Assembly: GCA_012295275.1 (NCBI GenBank)
Contig: CM022673.1
Location: forward strand, 29,113,636 to 29,177,635
Reading direction: 5' to 3'
DNA: 64,000 nt
DNA from: Chrysomallon squamiferum
Taxonomy: Eukaryota > Mollusca > Gastropoda > Neomphalida > Peltospiridae
The position numbers and the translations under genes are program-made. The notes beneath the pieces are model-generated. The model saw nothing but the letters and a program-made list of their open reading frames with translations. It did not search any database and had not been told where the DNA came from. Below, one piece after another: positions 1-25,800 of this stretch (its first letter is position 1; the number at the start of each line of letters is the position of its first letter).

Positions 1-343
1 GCGGCTTTAATCTTAATTTTCTTACATTACTATTAACAAAAACAGGTCATCAGAAATAAATAATTACATTAAAGTCTACTAAATTTGTTTATATTAGTTT
101 TCCTTATTTTTAACAAGGACCAATTGCCAGTAATAAATAATTATACTGAAGTAGAGAAAATGTTTTAGACTAGTATTTAATCGATTATGTAGAAACATTA
201 AAGAAAAATTTAATACTTAGCCTGTTACTTTAACTGCCAAACTTTATTATTATTAAAGTTTGGTCGCAAGTTAAAATAAATCGATTTTTCACTTTAATCT
301 TTCATTTTGTTTTTACGACTAATAACCGACTTTTCAAATTCAG

Positions 344-453
344 TTTCAGCTTCTCTCTTTGTCGCAGCCGACGCTTGTTGTTGTAAATGTTGTAAATGCT
401 GTTGCAAATGCAAATGTTGTAAATGCAAATGCTGCAAATGCTGTGACAAGTAG
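344..453 (+). CDS. Terminal exon of a Cys/Lys-repeat small secreted peptide (partial, gene A)
   Basis: I do not recognise this gene. An acceptor (CAG at 341-343, with a possible branch sequence CTAAT before it) opens a frame that ends at TAG 451-453. It reads the end of a hydrophobic segment (SASLFVAADA) and then a 26-residue tail. From the first Cys to the stop there are 16 Cys and 8 Lys, arranged as CCCKCCKCCCKCKCCK and so on, ending CCDK. The exon must start in phase 1, as in the two neighbouring genes, where a phase-1 intron splits the signal peptide. No starting exon is visible upstream, so it probably lies left of the window. An AATAAA at about 585-590 could serve polyadenylation. Function unknown; secreted metal-binding or disulfide-rich peptide is inference. 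The DNA is quasi-repetitive (TGTTGTAAA/TGCAAA units), so the Cys run may have grown by repeat expansion, or may be a chance repeat. Confidence 0.5.
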
Positions 454-516
454 ACTCTCACCAGCTGTGGGTGGAAAAATCTATTCCAGTGAAAGGTAAA
501 ATGATTTTTTCTTTGT

Positions 517-591
<75 letters not shown>

Positions 592-1530
592 GATCTAAAT
601 TCCATCGCTTTAGTTAGTTAATTATTCCTAACAGTAAACTTCAAAACTGTATGTCTTTAAAAAAATATATTAATGTTTTCTTTGTGTGAAAGTTTGTCTA
701 CAGACGTATATTTAAATTTGTTTAGTGCGCTGTAACAGTGCTAAATATAAAAGCGATTCAGTGTAATTCTTTTCCTTTTCAGGTGTTGGATAAAACTGAA
801 ATCTATGTCGGTGAAATATTAATAACCTTTTTCTTGTTAAATTTTCTTCTTTTCAAATATTAAAATTATTATAATTTATTTTCTTGTTGTTGTTTTACAC
901 ACACAGACACACACACACATACATGTATATGCATATATACCTCAATAATCGGAATATAGTGCAGCTAGAGTAGAATAAAAATGACTCACTAGCAGCATTC
1001 AAGCTAAAGAAGAAGATAAGGACAAATGAATGACTAAATATTACCGGAGAAAAGTCACCAAATTTTCAAATTAACGGTTCTTTCCATTTATAACGATGTC
1101 TCACCTCGAAGTGGTACTTATCAGAATATAGTGTCTGATATATATATTAAGAATTGCTACAATTCTTCGGACAAAGTCTTGAGAGGAAACCCGCTCTAAT
1201 TTTTCGCTAGCAGTGAAAGGTTTTTCTTATAGACAGGACATAACTAACATATGCATGTGACGAGAAAAAACCAACAGACCCGGCAAGGCAGTTCGATCCT
1301 ATAGAACGCTGTATAACACATCTAAACAAATTATTGAATACGTCGAGTGGAACAAAGTTTCTACTTTTGTTTTCTTTTTTTATTAAAAATTAAATTGGAA
1401 ATGACTTTAATTTGAACTAATATAACCAAGATTTAAAAAAAAAAAAAAAAAAAATTAACCTTTCCGAAAGAAAACAAATGGTCTCTTGACAAGAATTATG
1501 TGTAGGTTGCTTTTACTATTTATTTATTTA

Positions 1531-1577
<47 letters not shown>

Positions 1578-1835
1578 CATTATTATTATTCTTTGTTATT
1601 GTTGTTGTTGTTGTTTGTAGTTATGGTAGTAACAGTATAACTCTTTATTCACAAATCAATGGAAACAAAAATTCCTTTAAAAAATATTTTTTGTTTTAGT
1701 ATAAAAATACAAACTGTTGCTGTTATGTAATCCTCGGTTTACAAAAACATGATGATTAAAATAAGTCTTTAGCTGACGACGACTTAGCACAACGATTCTT
1801 TAAACTGCTCGTCCATTCTGTGGTTAAACACGTGT
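454..1835. other. Gene-free stretch with microsatellites
   Basis: No gene seen. It holds a (TAA)n tract at 518-590, a short CA-rich tract at 897-920, poly-A at 1435-1454 and a (TTA)n/(TTG)n tract at 1535-1615. A TATAAAAG at about 746 is not followed by a convincing first exon. Confidence 0.6.
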
Positions 1836-2152
1836 TTATCCAATCTGTGCATTGTTGACTGGCAGAGTAGCAACAGGAACGAAGCCAAAGTTACCGAAAG
1901 GACCACTGCTGAAAGCGCTTCCAGAATGCGAGCACTTGCGTTTACACTTGCAGCAACAGCTTGAAGATACGATCGTTAACACTGAAATATCAATGGGAAA
2001 AACAACAGTGTATATGTGTATATTACTAACTGTTAAACTGCACTGTAGCGGTACGAATAAGTGGTCTGTGCACTTCATTATTAATTAAATTTTGGCACCA
2101 AAAATAAATGAAATAAAATAAAAAAAGGAAATAAGATAACTTGGAAGTATGT

Positions 2153-2207
<55 letters not shown>

Positions 2208-2527
2208 CGTAATAATAACTGTAATAATAATAATACTGACAAAATGAAGAGACATACTGAAAACTATATTGTTTCAAAAACATTCGACTATTAAATATTC
2301 ATTTACAATATTATTGTTGTTGTTGTTTAATGAAAAAATCAGCGATATCAATCATTACAGTCACTAAAGTTTTAAAGATATCTAAAAATGTGGCTTTACT
2401 CAAAACATTATGATGAAGATGATGACGATGGTGATAATAGCAATCGCAACACAACAACAACAATAATAATAATAATAATAATAATAATATAATAATAATA
2501 ATAATAATGATGATGATGATGATAATA

Positions 2528-2566
<39 letters not shown>

Positions 2567-2721
2567 TAATAATTAGAAAAACACTAAGAATGAGAAACAC
2601 ACAAACTAACAAAAATATATTTAAAAATGAATAAATACACAGTGAACTTTTCAAAAATTAAAATTTGATACTTACTGAGCGCAACATAGAAACCAATGCT
2701 AATTATCTTGTTAAGTATCAT
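1836..2721 (-). CDS. Small secreted or anchored Cys-cluster protein, two exons, 63 aa (gene B)
   Basis: I do not recognise this gene. Coding exons are 2721-2676 and 1981-1836, stop TAA at 1838-1836. The start ATG (2721-2719) lies about 45 bases after a TATA element. Exon 1 ends at a canonical GTAAGT donor in phase 1. Exon 2 follows a strong acceptor (pyrimidine-rich, then CAG) and the frame closes exactly. Residues 1-23 form a hydrophobic signal or anchor segment (MILNKIISIGFYVALML, then TIVSSS). CCCKCKRKC follows directly, then a Ser/Gly/Phe-rich tail ending with VPVATLPVNNAQIG. The phase-1 intron inside the signal segment and the Cys run right after it match gene C at 4.4 kb and fit gene A at 0.3 kb. 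Secreted peptide, or type II/III membrane protein with S-acylated Cys, are both open. Confidence 0.6.
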
Positions 2722-2932
2722 TGTGTAGATGAGTTCTTTATCAGCTTTAATAGCGGATTGAATTTTTTATAAGTTGATTAAGTTTTATAAGAAAGTCTTG
2801 AGGAAGTATGAAGAAAAGAAAGAAGTCAGTTACTTTTCTAAAGTTTTGCTTCCTTTTAAAACTTAGGTCAAACAGTAATTTTCAGTAAATACGTTATCAG
2901 TGCACATGTCAACAAGTATATTGCAGCAATGT

Positions 2933-3000
<68 letters not shown>

Positions 3001-3209
3001 GGAGTGTGTGTAAAATGAAAGCAAATAAAAATACCCCTTTACTATTAAATATGCGTAAGCAGAATAATTATCGTTCAAATATTTATAAAAGGACGTTTTT
3101 GTTTGTTTTCATTTCATCTGGGGGAACTTAAATAATGATGATGATGATGATGATGATGATCACAATAATAATAAAAATTATTGTTATTATTATTATTATT
3201 ATTGCTATT

Positions 3210-3240
<31 letters not shown>

Positions 3241-3255
3241 CTGTTGTTGTTGTTG
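2156..3255. repeat. Microsatellites in and upstream of gene B
   Basis: (GT)n at 2156-2203 and TAA/GAT-type repeats at about 2402-2572 lie in the intron of gene B. Upstream of gene B are (GT)n at 2937-2993, (GAT)n at 3133-3160 and (ATT)n/(GTT)n at 3180-3255. Long Ile, Leu, His/Thr or Val/Cys runs read from these tracts are not genes. Confidence 0.9.
2763..2771 (-). promoter_or_regulatory. TATA box of gene B
   Basis: On the minus strand the sequence reads TATAAAAAA, 42-50 bases upstream of the gene B start codon. This spacing allows a start site about 30 bases downstream and a very short 5' UTR. Confidence 0.5.
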
Positions 3256-4264
3256 CTGTTACTAGGATACATTAATTAATTAATTTATTAGTAATCAGAG
3301 AAAACCCTATTATTTCGTGTTTAAAAATCAAGAATACTGTAAAAGACAAAGTAATAATAATCCCACGAATACTGTTTTTCTTTTTTTTAATTAATTAATT
3401 AATTACTTTATTTATTTATTTATTTATTTTTATTTGCAAAAAGATTAACTGAACATTTGGAAATTAGCGAAATTGTAACTGCGACTGAAACCGAATACAA
3501 AAATTATTGTTTTCAGAATACATTACAGAACGTTAGCAATATGCTTTTAACGTTTTGTCTTTTTTATTTCAGGCCAAGAAAATATTCTTTCTGAAAATTC
3601 ACATACTAAGATTAATTTAAGCAGATAGTCTTAATGCATTATGAATATTTCCATGGGAGTGTTTGAGTATGCAGATAAGATATGGCAACTTTGGATATTG
3701 TATATACTATTGTATTTTTTGTTTTTTTGTTTGTTTGTTGTTTTTGTTGTTTGTTTTTTTTGCTTTTAAACCTTAGCATATACGAAGTGACGTCACTAAG
3801 TAACGGGAAATGACAGCCTCCGTTCATTCTCAAGGCTTTATTATATTACAGTAATATTATTGCCATACGATGCTATTAACTGGTGTCTCTATTTAAAATC
3901 GAAGAAAGCTGCCATACAAAATAAATGTATGTAAGCCTTTTTTTTCAAAGCTTGTTACACAAAACTCGCTGAACAAAACTTGTGAAGGAAAACGAGATCT
4001 ATTTATACATTAAAGTGGGAAGTTAAATCACGAACAGTTCACAGCGGGTGTAACTTCAGCTGTAAGATGTGGTAAACACAAACAAATATAAAGTTTGAAA
4101 AAGTAATTGAAACACATAACAAACAAAAATAGATGAAACAAAAATCTTGCAAAGAAAACCGTAGCAGTGTTGAACTCTGTAGCGGAAATTATCACCAAAC
4201 AAAATTCATCTAAGGGGATTTTTTTTATATATATATATTTTTTTTTTCCCCTGTCGTATTCTGT
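3256..4264. other. Gene-free stretch between genes B and C
   Basis: No gene seen. It contains (TTAA)n/(TTTA)n at about 3389-3430, a T/G-rich stretch near 3714-3762 and an A/T run at about 4219-4249. Confidence 0.6.
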
Positions 4265-4274
4265 TATATAAAAG
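4265..4274 (+). promoter_or_regulatory. TATA box of gene C
   Basis: TATATAAAAG lies 82-91 bases upstream of the gene C start codon. This predicts a start site near 4295-4300 and a 5' UTR of about 60 bases. Confidence 0.6.
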
Positions 4275-4355
4275 ACCTAGTTGTGAATGTTTAGGTAAAT
4301 CAGAACAAAAAGTCTTCTCAGACCGGTCAGTGTTGTCTCCAACTCTCTTGTCAGT

Positions 4356-5195
<840 letters not shown>

Positions 5196-5340
5196 TTACA
5201 ACTTTAACTTTGTTTTTATAACTGAAACCTAAAATGTTAATTCACTGATTAAACTATATGATTGTTTTATACTTGTGATATTAGATAATAATGTCCATTA
5301 TTTTAATAGGTAAATGCATTTTCCTGGACAATTTTTGAAA

Positions 5341-5346
5341 AATAAA
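5341..5346 (+). terminator. Candidate poly(A) signal of gene C
   Basis: AATAAA lies 146 bases after the gene C stop codon, with a second AATAAA-like hexamer a few bases later (aataataaa). Confidence 0.45.
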
Positions 5347-8951
<3,605 letters not shown>

Positions 8952-8960
8952 AAAAAAAAT

Positions 8961-8966
8961 TTTATT
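8961..8966 (-). terminator. Candidate poly(A) signal of CUL2
   Basis: TTTATT on the plus strand reads AATAAA on the minus strand, about 246 bases after the CUL2 stop codon. A second candidate is at 8752-8757. I cannot choose between them from sequence alone. Confidence 0.4.
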
Positions 8967-9211
8967 CAGTTGTCCATACCTGCAATATCACACTAAATCA
9001 AATTACAACGTTCTCAATTGCATATCACATAGTTAAAAGAAAATATTCCCTTCCCTAAATGAAAATCTTTATCACTTTTGTCTTGAAATGAAGAAATCAC
9101 ACTCCATTCTGTATCAGGTTCTGTGGTAACAAACACAGACTAATTAAGATCAAAGATTTGAGTCTCACACTTAAAACAGTCAAAGGTTAGGACAGTCACA
9201 AGAAAAGAGCA

Positions 9212-19185
<9,974 letters not shown>

Positions 19186-19627
19186 TTAGCATTTTTAATT
19201 ACTAAACCATAACAAGGTTTCAAACTTTAAAATTAACTACTGTAGTTTAACCAATAGTTGTTACAAAAGGTATGACCTATAATACAAGTTCTTCTACTAG
19301 CATTATCAGCATTATAATAATAATTATTAGAAATATATTGTACTTATAGTTTTTAATTTCTTTTTAAAAATAGTTTTAAAAATACAAGTTATAATACGTT
19401 AATTATTTACCATAGGTCCATGATAGTAACAAGAGGGGCAGCTAATCATGTTGAATTCTGCACTGGCTATATTGTATATACATTATAGCTTACTTTGCAA
19501 AGCTAGTGTATCACTAAGTGACAAGTCAGTAAGTGACTAACAGTAAGTGACTAAGAGTAAGTAACAAAGTAACACTGAGTGACTCAGTAATTGACTAGTG
19601 TCAAGTCAGCAGCCGTCTAGAGAATAT

Positions 19628-19714
19628 CCAGCTACCACATTTATTTGGCCAAAAGGTGACCCTCATCTGACTATAATGAGGGCCACCTGTAGTCAAGATA
19701 AATGTGCTAGCTGG
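19628..19714. repeat. 87-bp imperfect inverted repeat (hairpin)
   Basis: The left arm CCAGCTACCACATTTAT (19628-19644) pairs with the right arm ATAAATGTGCTAGCTGG (19698-19714). An inner pair also matches: AGGTGACCCTCAT (19654-19666) against ATGAGGGCCACCT just after. This may be a small MITE or a structured transcript; I cannot tell which. Confidence 0.7.
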
Positions 19715-19931
19715 ATGGAGTCTTGATTTAGATTCCAAAAACTTCAACATCATCTACCTCGTGATTCTTACAGGACATAAAATTAAAATTAAAAAAATCT
19801 TCTATATATAAATACCTGGTACTCTCATACTTATTAATATTTAGATTCTTGAAATCTTGGTTGTCTTAGAGAATAAAACCTTCAGTTAATATTTATAAAA
19901 ATAGTTCCAAAATTCCAATGATTTGGCGTAA

Positions 19932-19942
19932 GTCGCCATCTT
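19932..19942 (-). promoter_or_regulatory. YY1-like AAGATGGCGAC element, possible CUL2 start region
   Basis: The minus strand reads AAGATGGCGAC, the YY1 element that often sits just downstream of start sites of housekeeping genes. It is about 800 bases upstream of the CUL2 start codon in the right orientation. Assignment to CUL2 is inference. Confidence 0.35.
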
Positions 19943-21280
19943 TTTTTTGAATTAATATTCTACTTTCCTCACGACTGTTGTTTTATAATACATTTTATTT
20001 TCTTTATTATAAATTGGGAAGTGTTTTCCGATTTGATATATTATTTCCTTCAAACCAACATTCATTTTGTAAGAAAACGGAAGCATACTATCAGTGAGCA
20101 TGCCACTTTTTTCCCCCTAATAAACCGAAAATAGGATTTTTTGACATAGTTACTGTGAATCTTTGTGATGGTACAAAATAACCGCTTACAGTAGGTACAA
20201 AACAAATTCTCCCAAATAAAAAATAAAAAAAATATTGAAATTAAATAAAATTAAACTCTTGAGAAAGATACTTAATTTATGAAAATACTTAGACTGTTAT
20301 GTTAAACGTATAAAATGAAATCAGGTGACTTATTTCCTCGTTATTTTCATGTCACTTGCCAGAACTGTAGTGTATACAAAACTTAAGTAAAGTCGTTTAT
20401 TTGACTTTCAAGAAGTGATTTAAAATAATTATTTTATTTTATTTTATTATTACTATTATTTATTTATTTATTTATTAAATGCTTATCTGGATAATTAAAG
20501 ATTATTTTAAAAACAAAACCAACTGAAATTTAGTTTATTTTTATCCCTTTTTTTCCATTTGTCTGTTTTATAGATTATTTTTAGTGTTGTACATTCTTTT
20601 CTTTTTACTTTTGTTGTTGTTTGTTTGGTTTTTTCCTTGTGGAAGGCATTAATTCACTCCGTAAAATTTGAAAACATCTAAAATAATATACATATTTCTT
20701 TACATTCATCCATTGATGATTAAGGCTTAAGGTCGGCATTAAACTATTTATTAGTTAAATAATTTAGATACTTGGCTGTCGGTCACTTAATTAGTACGCG
20801 GATGGGGTAAAAAATTACATATTTATTTTAAAAAATACTTTTGCCTTAAGGAATTGATAAAATAATTATCCAGAACTTAAATAATGTAGCTTTATTTATT
20901 TTATTTTTTATATATATTTTTAAATATTTTTAGGATATGTGCAGATACTTTTTATTATTAATATTATGGTTAGATATTTATTTATTTCTTTAAAACATTA
21001 TTCAGCGAATAAATACTAGCTGTATTATATGTTTTAATTTATTTTTTATATGCACATGTACAAGCTTTTTGTCTCAGTTGCTATTATTAATAATTTATTT
21101 TATTTTTAAAAACTTAACTGTGTATATATTTTTTATCTCAACAGAAACCGACAACAGTAACTTCATTTCTTTAGAAACCAATATTGTCCATCAATTTGTT
21201 GTCTTTCTGTTGATTTTTTAAATTATAAAACAAGATAACTGCTTTAGAAATGTTTCACTAATATAAATGCAGTATTTAAA

Positions 21281-21324
<44 letters not shown>

Positions 21325-21372
21325 TAATTAATAAGAAGAGGGGGGAAAAAGAAAAGACAAGAATATTGTAAA

Positions 21373-21382
21373 TCTCGCGAGA
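21373..21382. promoter_or_regulatory. Palindromic TCTCGCGAGA promoter-type element
   Basis: An exact TCTCGCGAGA palindrome in otherwise AT-rich DNA, with a TTTCCGG (ETS-like on the other strand) about 50 bases away. In vertebrates this element is common in housekeeping and bidirectional promoters. It sits between the divergent CUL2 and SPAG1 genes, about 1.5 kb upstream of the SPAG1 start codon. Confidence 0.4.
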
Positions 21383-21639
21383 TTTGGAGTTAGGTAAATA
21401 ATGTTTACATTAACAGCGGCGATCATTTCCGGATTTCAGTACAATTATAAACTTTCTATGTTAAGAACAAAATTAATTACAATTTTTAAAATAAATAAGT
21501 ATTACTAATTAGTGCCAAAAATATTTAAATTAAAATTAAACACATGTAGGTATTATTGTTTTGTATTTTACAAAATCAATAAAATGCTAATTAATAACTA
21601 TATTTTATTTTTAAGTTTTACAAATCAAAAATAAAGAAA

Positions 21640-21688
<49 letters not shown>

Positions 21689-22707
21689 TATTATCATGAT
21701 TGTGATGCAAATTATTTTAATTCAAATTCTCTTGGATTTATTGTATTTTGTACAAAGTATCTATAAAATTTTTAACTACATGCACTCAAGTTATAAATTA
21801 ATAAATAAAATATATGATAATATGAAATGGTAATCATAATAAGCCGTTTGAAAATATTAAATACCTCGTCAGAAGTAAGATATATAATAATATAATAATT
21901 ATATAAGACAATAAAGTAGTTTGAAAGAATTAATTAAAACGGCTAATAATATTTTTAAAGAAAAATAACTAGTTTTTTTAATGTATTTTAATGTAATATA
22001 ATATATGTTCCTTTAACAGAAATGTTTCTAAAATTATGGTACTGTGAAGCAAATGTGAAGGTCGAAAAAATACGCCACTATCGTTTATTGTTGATTAGCA
22101 ACTAGTACCAGTCCATATTCTTACCTTACGATTACAGTTATCGAAACTGGTTGCAACTACGAAAGTGTATTCCAGATTCCACTAACTCTTAGTTTCAGTT
22201 TTGCTAATGAGTGCAGTATTTTTAAGTAGTAGGTATTAAGTGGGAAAAGAAAGAAAGAAAAGGTGCGATATAATAGTGTTTGCTTGTCAATAATCAACCT
22301 TAATATTTTAATAACAACGATTAACTTAATCATTATCATACGCACAATGCGGCTAAGCGATTTCGGATTTGCCTAATCACGCCTCTATTGTGAAATTGCA
22401 AAAACATTCGAAACACTTATTTTTTTAGCCGGAAATAATTAATTTGCTTCCTGCATATATCAGTTAAATAATATATATTTTTTGTTAATTCATATAAAAA
22501 TGATAATAAATACATGCTATTTAAAAGAAGAGAATAAAAAACTACAGTCAAAATTATAAATAATTAAATTAAAATTGCGCTAAGTATATTCATATATAAT
22601 GCATTATTAAATTTAAAGTAATATTTACTTTTCCACAACCCCCTTATCTCTTTCAATATATATATATATATAATCTTTTGGAACTGGACGTAACGGAATA
22701 CCGAATC

Positions 22708-22727
22708 TTTATTATTATTATTATTAC

Positions 22728-22808
<81 letters not shown>

Positions 22809-22809
22809 C
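22708..22809. repeat. (TTA)n array upstream of SPAG1
   Basis: About 100 bases of (TTA)n with few interruptions, ending about 50 bases before the acceptor of the SPAG1 start exon. Confidence 0.95.
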
Positions 22810-22863
22810 ATCATTTCTCTGTACGGTCTATACAAATTTGATTAAATTTCTGTTTTGCAGAAA

Positions 22864-25800
22864 ATGGCAGACATGCTTATACATAGCAGAACAAAGCGAT
22901 ATGATATACCTTTAGGCCATCTGGATCATGAGTACATAAAAAATTGTAAGGACATCAAAGAAATTGAAAGAATCTTAAAGATTTTGAGGTAATATTTTTA
23001 TCATTTTACTTAATCTGACACTTAATGTATAAAGGTATATTTAAATGATGGAGTACATTCAGTTGAAGTTAAATATTATATACTTAATAAATTGTTTTAA
23101 AAAACCCACTTATATCAGTAATTTCATATTGTTTGTAGAGATTGAAAAGTCATAAATGACTTAAAATTAATCATTAGTCTGTAAGTTCATCAAATACTAG
23201 TATGCTTAATCCAGTATATTTATTAATTATTTATACTCATAGGGATAATATTTATAAATTATAGGTTTTAAACTGTCATACTTCATGTACTTGTAGATCA
23301 GGAGAAGAAGGGAGTTACCAAGGCCTGGAAAATCTTGCAGAATGTAGACTTGAAGAACTTGATCCCCAAAAGTTAGTTATGCCTTTTATACTTATGAAAT
23401 GTCTCTGTATGTGTGTATATGTTTATGTAATCTGATAGAATATTGTGACAAGTTTGTAAAGCATTACAGTTGAAGATTGGACATTGTGCAGTTTGGTTTA
23501 TAAATATATTTTAACATGTTTTGTTTCCTTCCTTTATCAAGTATACTGTTACGGAAAACAACACCAGTTCCATCATTTAAGGATATTGACAAAGAAGAAA
23601 GAAACTGTCTTGATTCAGATCTAAAGGTAAGATATTAACTCTTGATTTATTTCAGTTTAACATAAAAATAATAACTTGCAAATATAATTACTAGATAGTA
23701 CATACTAACTGATATCATGATATAAACTCATCATCCAGTAAAATATTATTTTAACTGTATAATCAAAAGTCAGTTAAACTTTCTTTTAAAAATTTTAAAG
23801 AGATTTAAAAATAAAATAAAAGTAATAATAATAATAATAGTAAAAATTAATAGATTATTATTACAATTTTAGCACTGGACAGCAAATATGAAAGACATTG
23901 AAAACAGTTTGAAGAAAAACCCAAATTTAGTCACTGAAGATGATTCTTCTCTGCCCCCTGTCAGAGGAGAGGGTGTGACAATCACCAAGGATGGGGTATT
24001 TATAAAAATGAACTTTAATAAACAGTAAAATATAACACATAGGCAATACTAATTAATAATTATTTGTTTTATAGTAAAGATATTAGATATAATATTTTTA
24101 TAAACAATACATTATATTTAGCTGATGTTTTTTGTTTAGTTAAATATAGATTCATTTGCTTCTATAGTAACAGCAAGTAAACTTGATTCTGAGGTCTCAA
24201 ATTAAGAATTATATTATTTAGCATTAACTTATTCTTTATAAAATAGTTTTTAGAATTTCTGTCTATTATATATTCTATAACTTCTGTCAAGAATGAAATT
24301 ATTTTTAGTTTTAGTTTTTTCCATGACAATAACCTTTAGTAACCTCTTGGAGGTTACAGTGCACTGAGTTATAACATAATCTCTGCTATGTCTTACAGTG
24401 CACTGAGTTATAACATAATCTCTGCTATGTCTTACAGTGCACTGAGTTATAACATAATCTCTGCTATGTCTTACAGTGCACTGAGTTATAACATAATCTC
24501 TGCTATGTCAAAGCATAATTTTTTTTGTCCAGAAAGATGCTTAAGTATTGTGTCTGCTTGTAGCATAATTCCAGACTAACCATAACAAAATCTTATCAAG
24601 TAGAAACAATCATTCCGATTGCAATGTGCACCGACTTCTCAGATTTCTACCACTTGTTTTGTTTATTACTCATTTGTCAACGTGGGGACTTTTCAGTGTC
24701 AAAATTCTGTAGGTTATAGTTCCAAATAAACTGAAATAATATTATGAACAAATTACGGAATCCTACCAATGAAAAAAAAGAAGGAAAACTTGGTCCTATG
24801 AACTGGTGGCAAATTATTGTCAATAGTGAAGACATTATTATTATTATTATTATTTTATTTTTATCAAATTATTTTAAAATGTTTTTTCCAAATGAAATTT
24901 GCAATAACTATTACTAGATGATGTTTATTTTATTTTGTATTATTCTAGGAAGTGAAAGAAAAGAAGAATGTTCAGAAAAAAGTATTACCAAGAGATTATA
25001 AAGATTGGGAAAAGTAAGTCACAGAGTATTTAAAAGTAAACCTGTCAGGTGGAATTTAATGTATTTATTTATTAACTGCTAGACTAGCCTGTGTGTCATA
25101 TCAAACCAGGTGTTACATCATTCTTTTCCTGAGTGGATATGAATATTTCTAGATTCCCAACTCCTCATAGAGTTTTGATAACTTCATCGATGTGTATATT
25201 TCTCTACTAAGTCTAAAAATGAATATGCTGGCAATTGGTAAAGTTGGCAAAACAGAGTTCATAAAGTGCTCTAAAACACACGTTAGTATTAATATCTATA
25301 AGTTTCATAACTGGATAAAAGAGATAAGGTACACATTTTTATATATTTTTTTATTAAGCATTTAATTGCTTACACATAATTTTTTTGTTTCTAGGTTTGA
25401 CCTGGATAAAGAACTTGAAAAGGTGGATAAGGAAGATGAGGAAAGGAAGGTTGTAAAACCAGCTGGTAAAGCTGTCAAAGGTCTTGATCCTCGAATTGAT
25501 GCCACTGGTGAGATATTTTATTATGTTATCTCACATATAACACAAACTCTGTGCGTTGTAAAAGTTACTTAGTAGAAGCTGAAGCCAAAGCTTGAACCTA
25601 AAACCCTTACACAAAAGTTGGGATATTATTAAAATACATGTGAAAATAATCATGTGACATTTTAGATACACATTTTGGTTACACTCTGCAATCTAGTTAC
25701 AGTATCGACATTTAAGTCAGTCACATGCTTACAACAATGGTGGAAAATTAAATGGCTGATCATTACACCAGCAATAAAGGGAACCCAACTATTAACCAAA

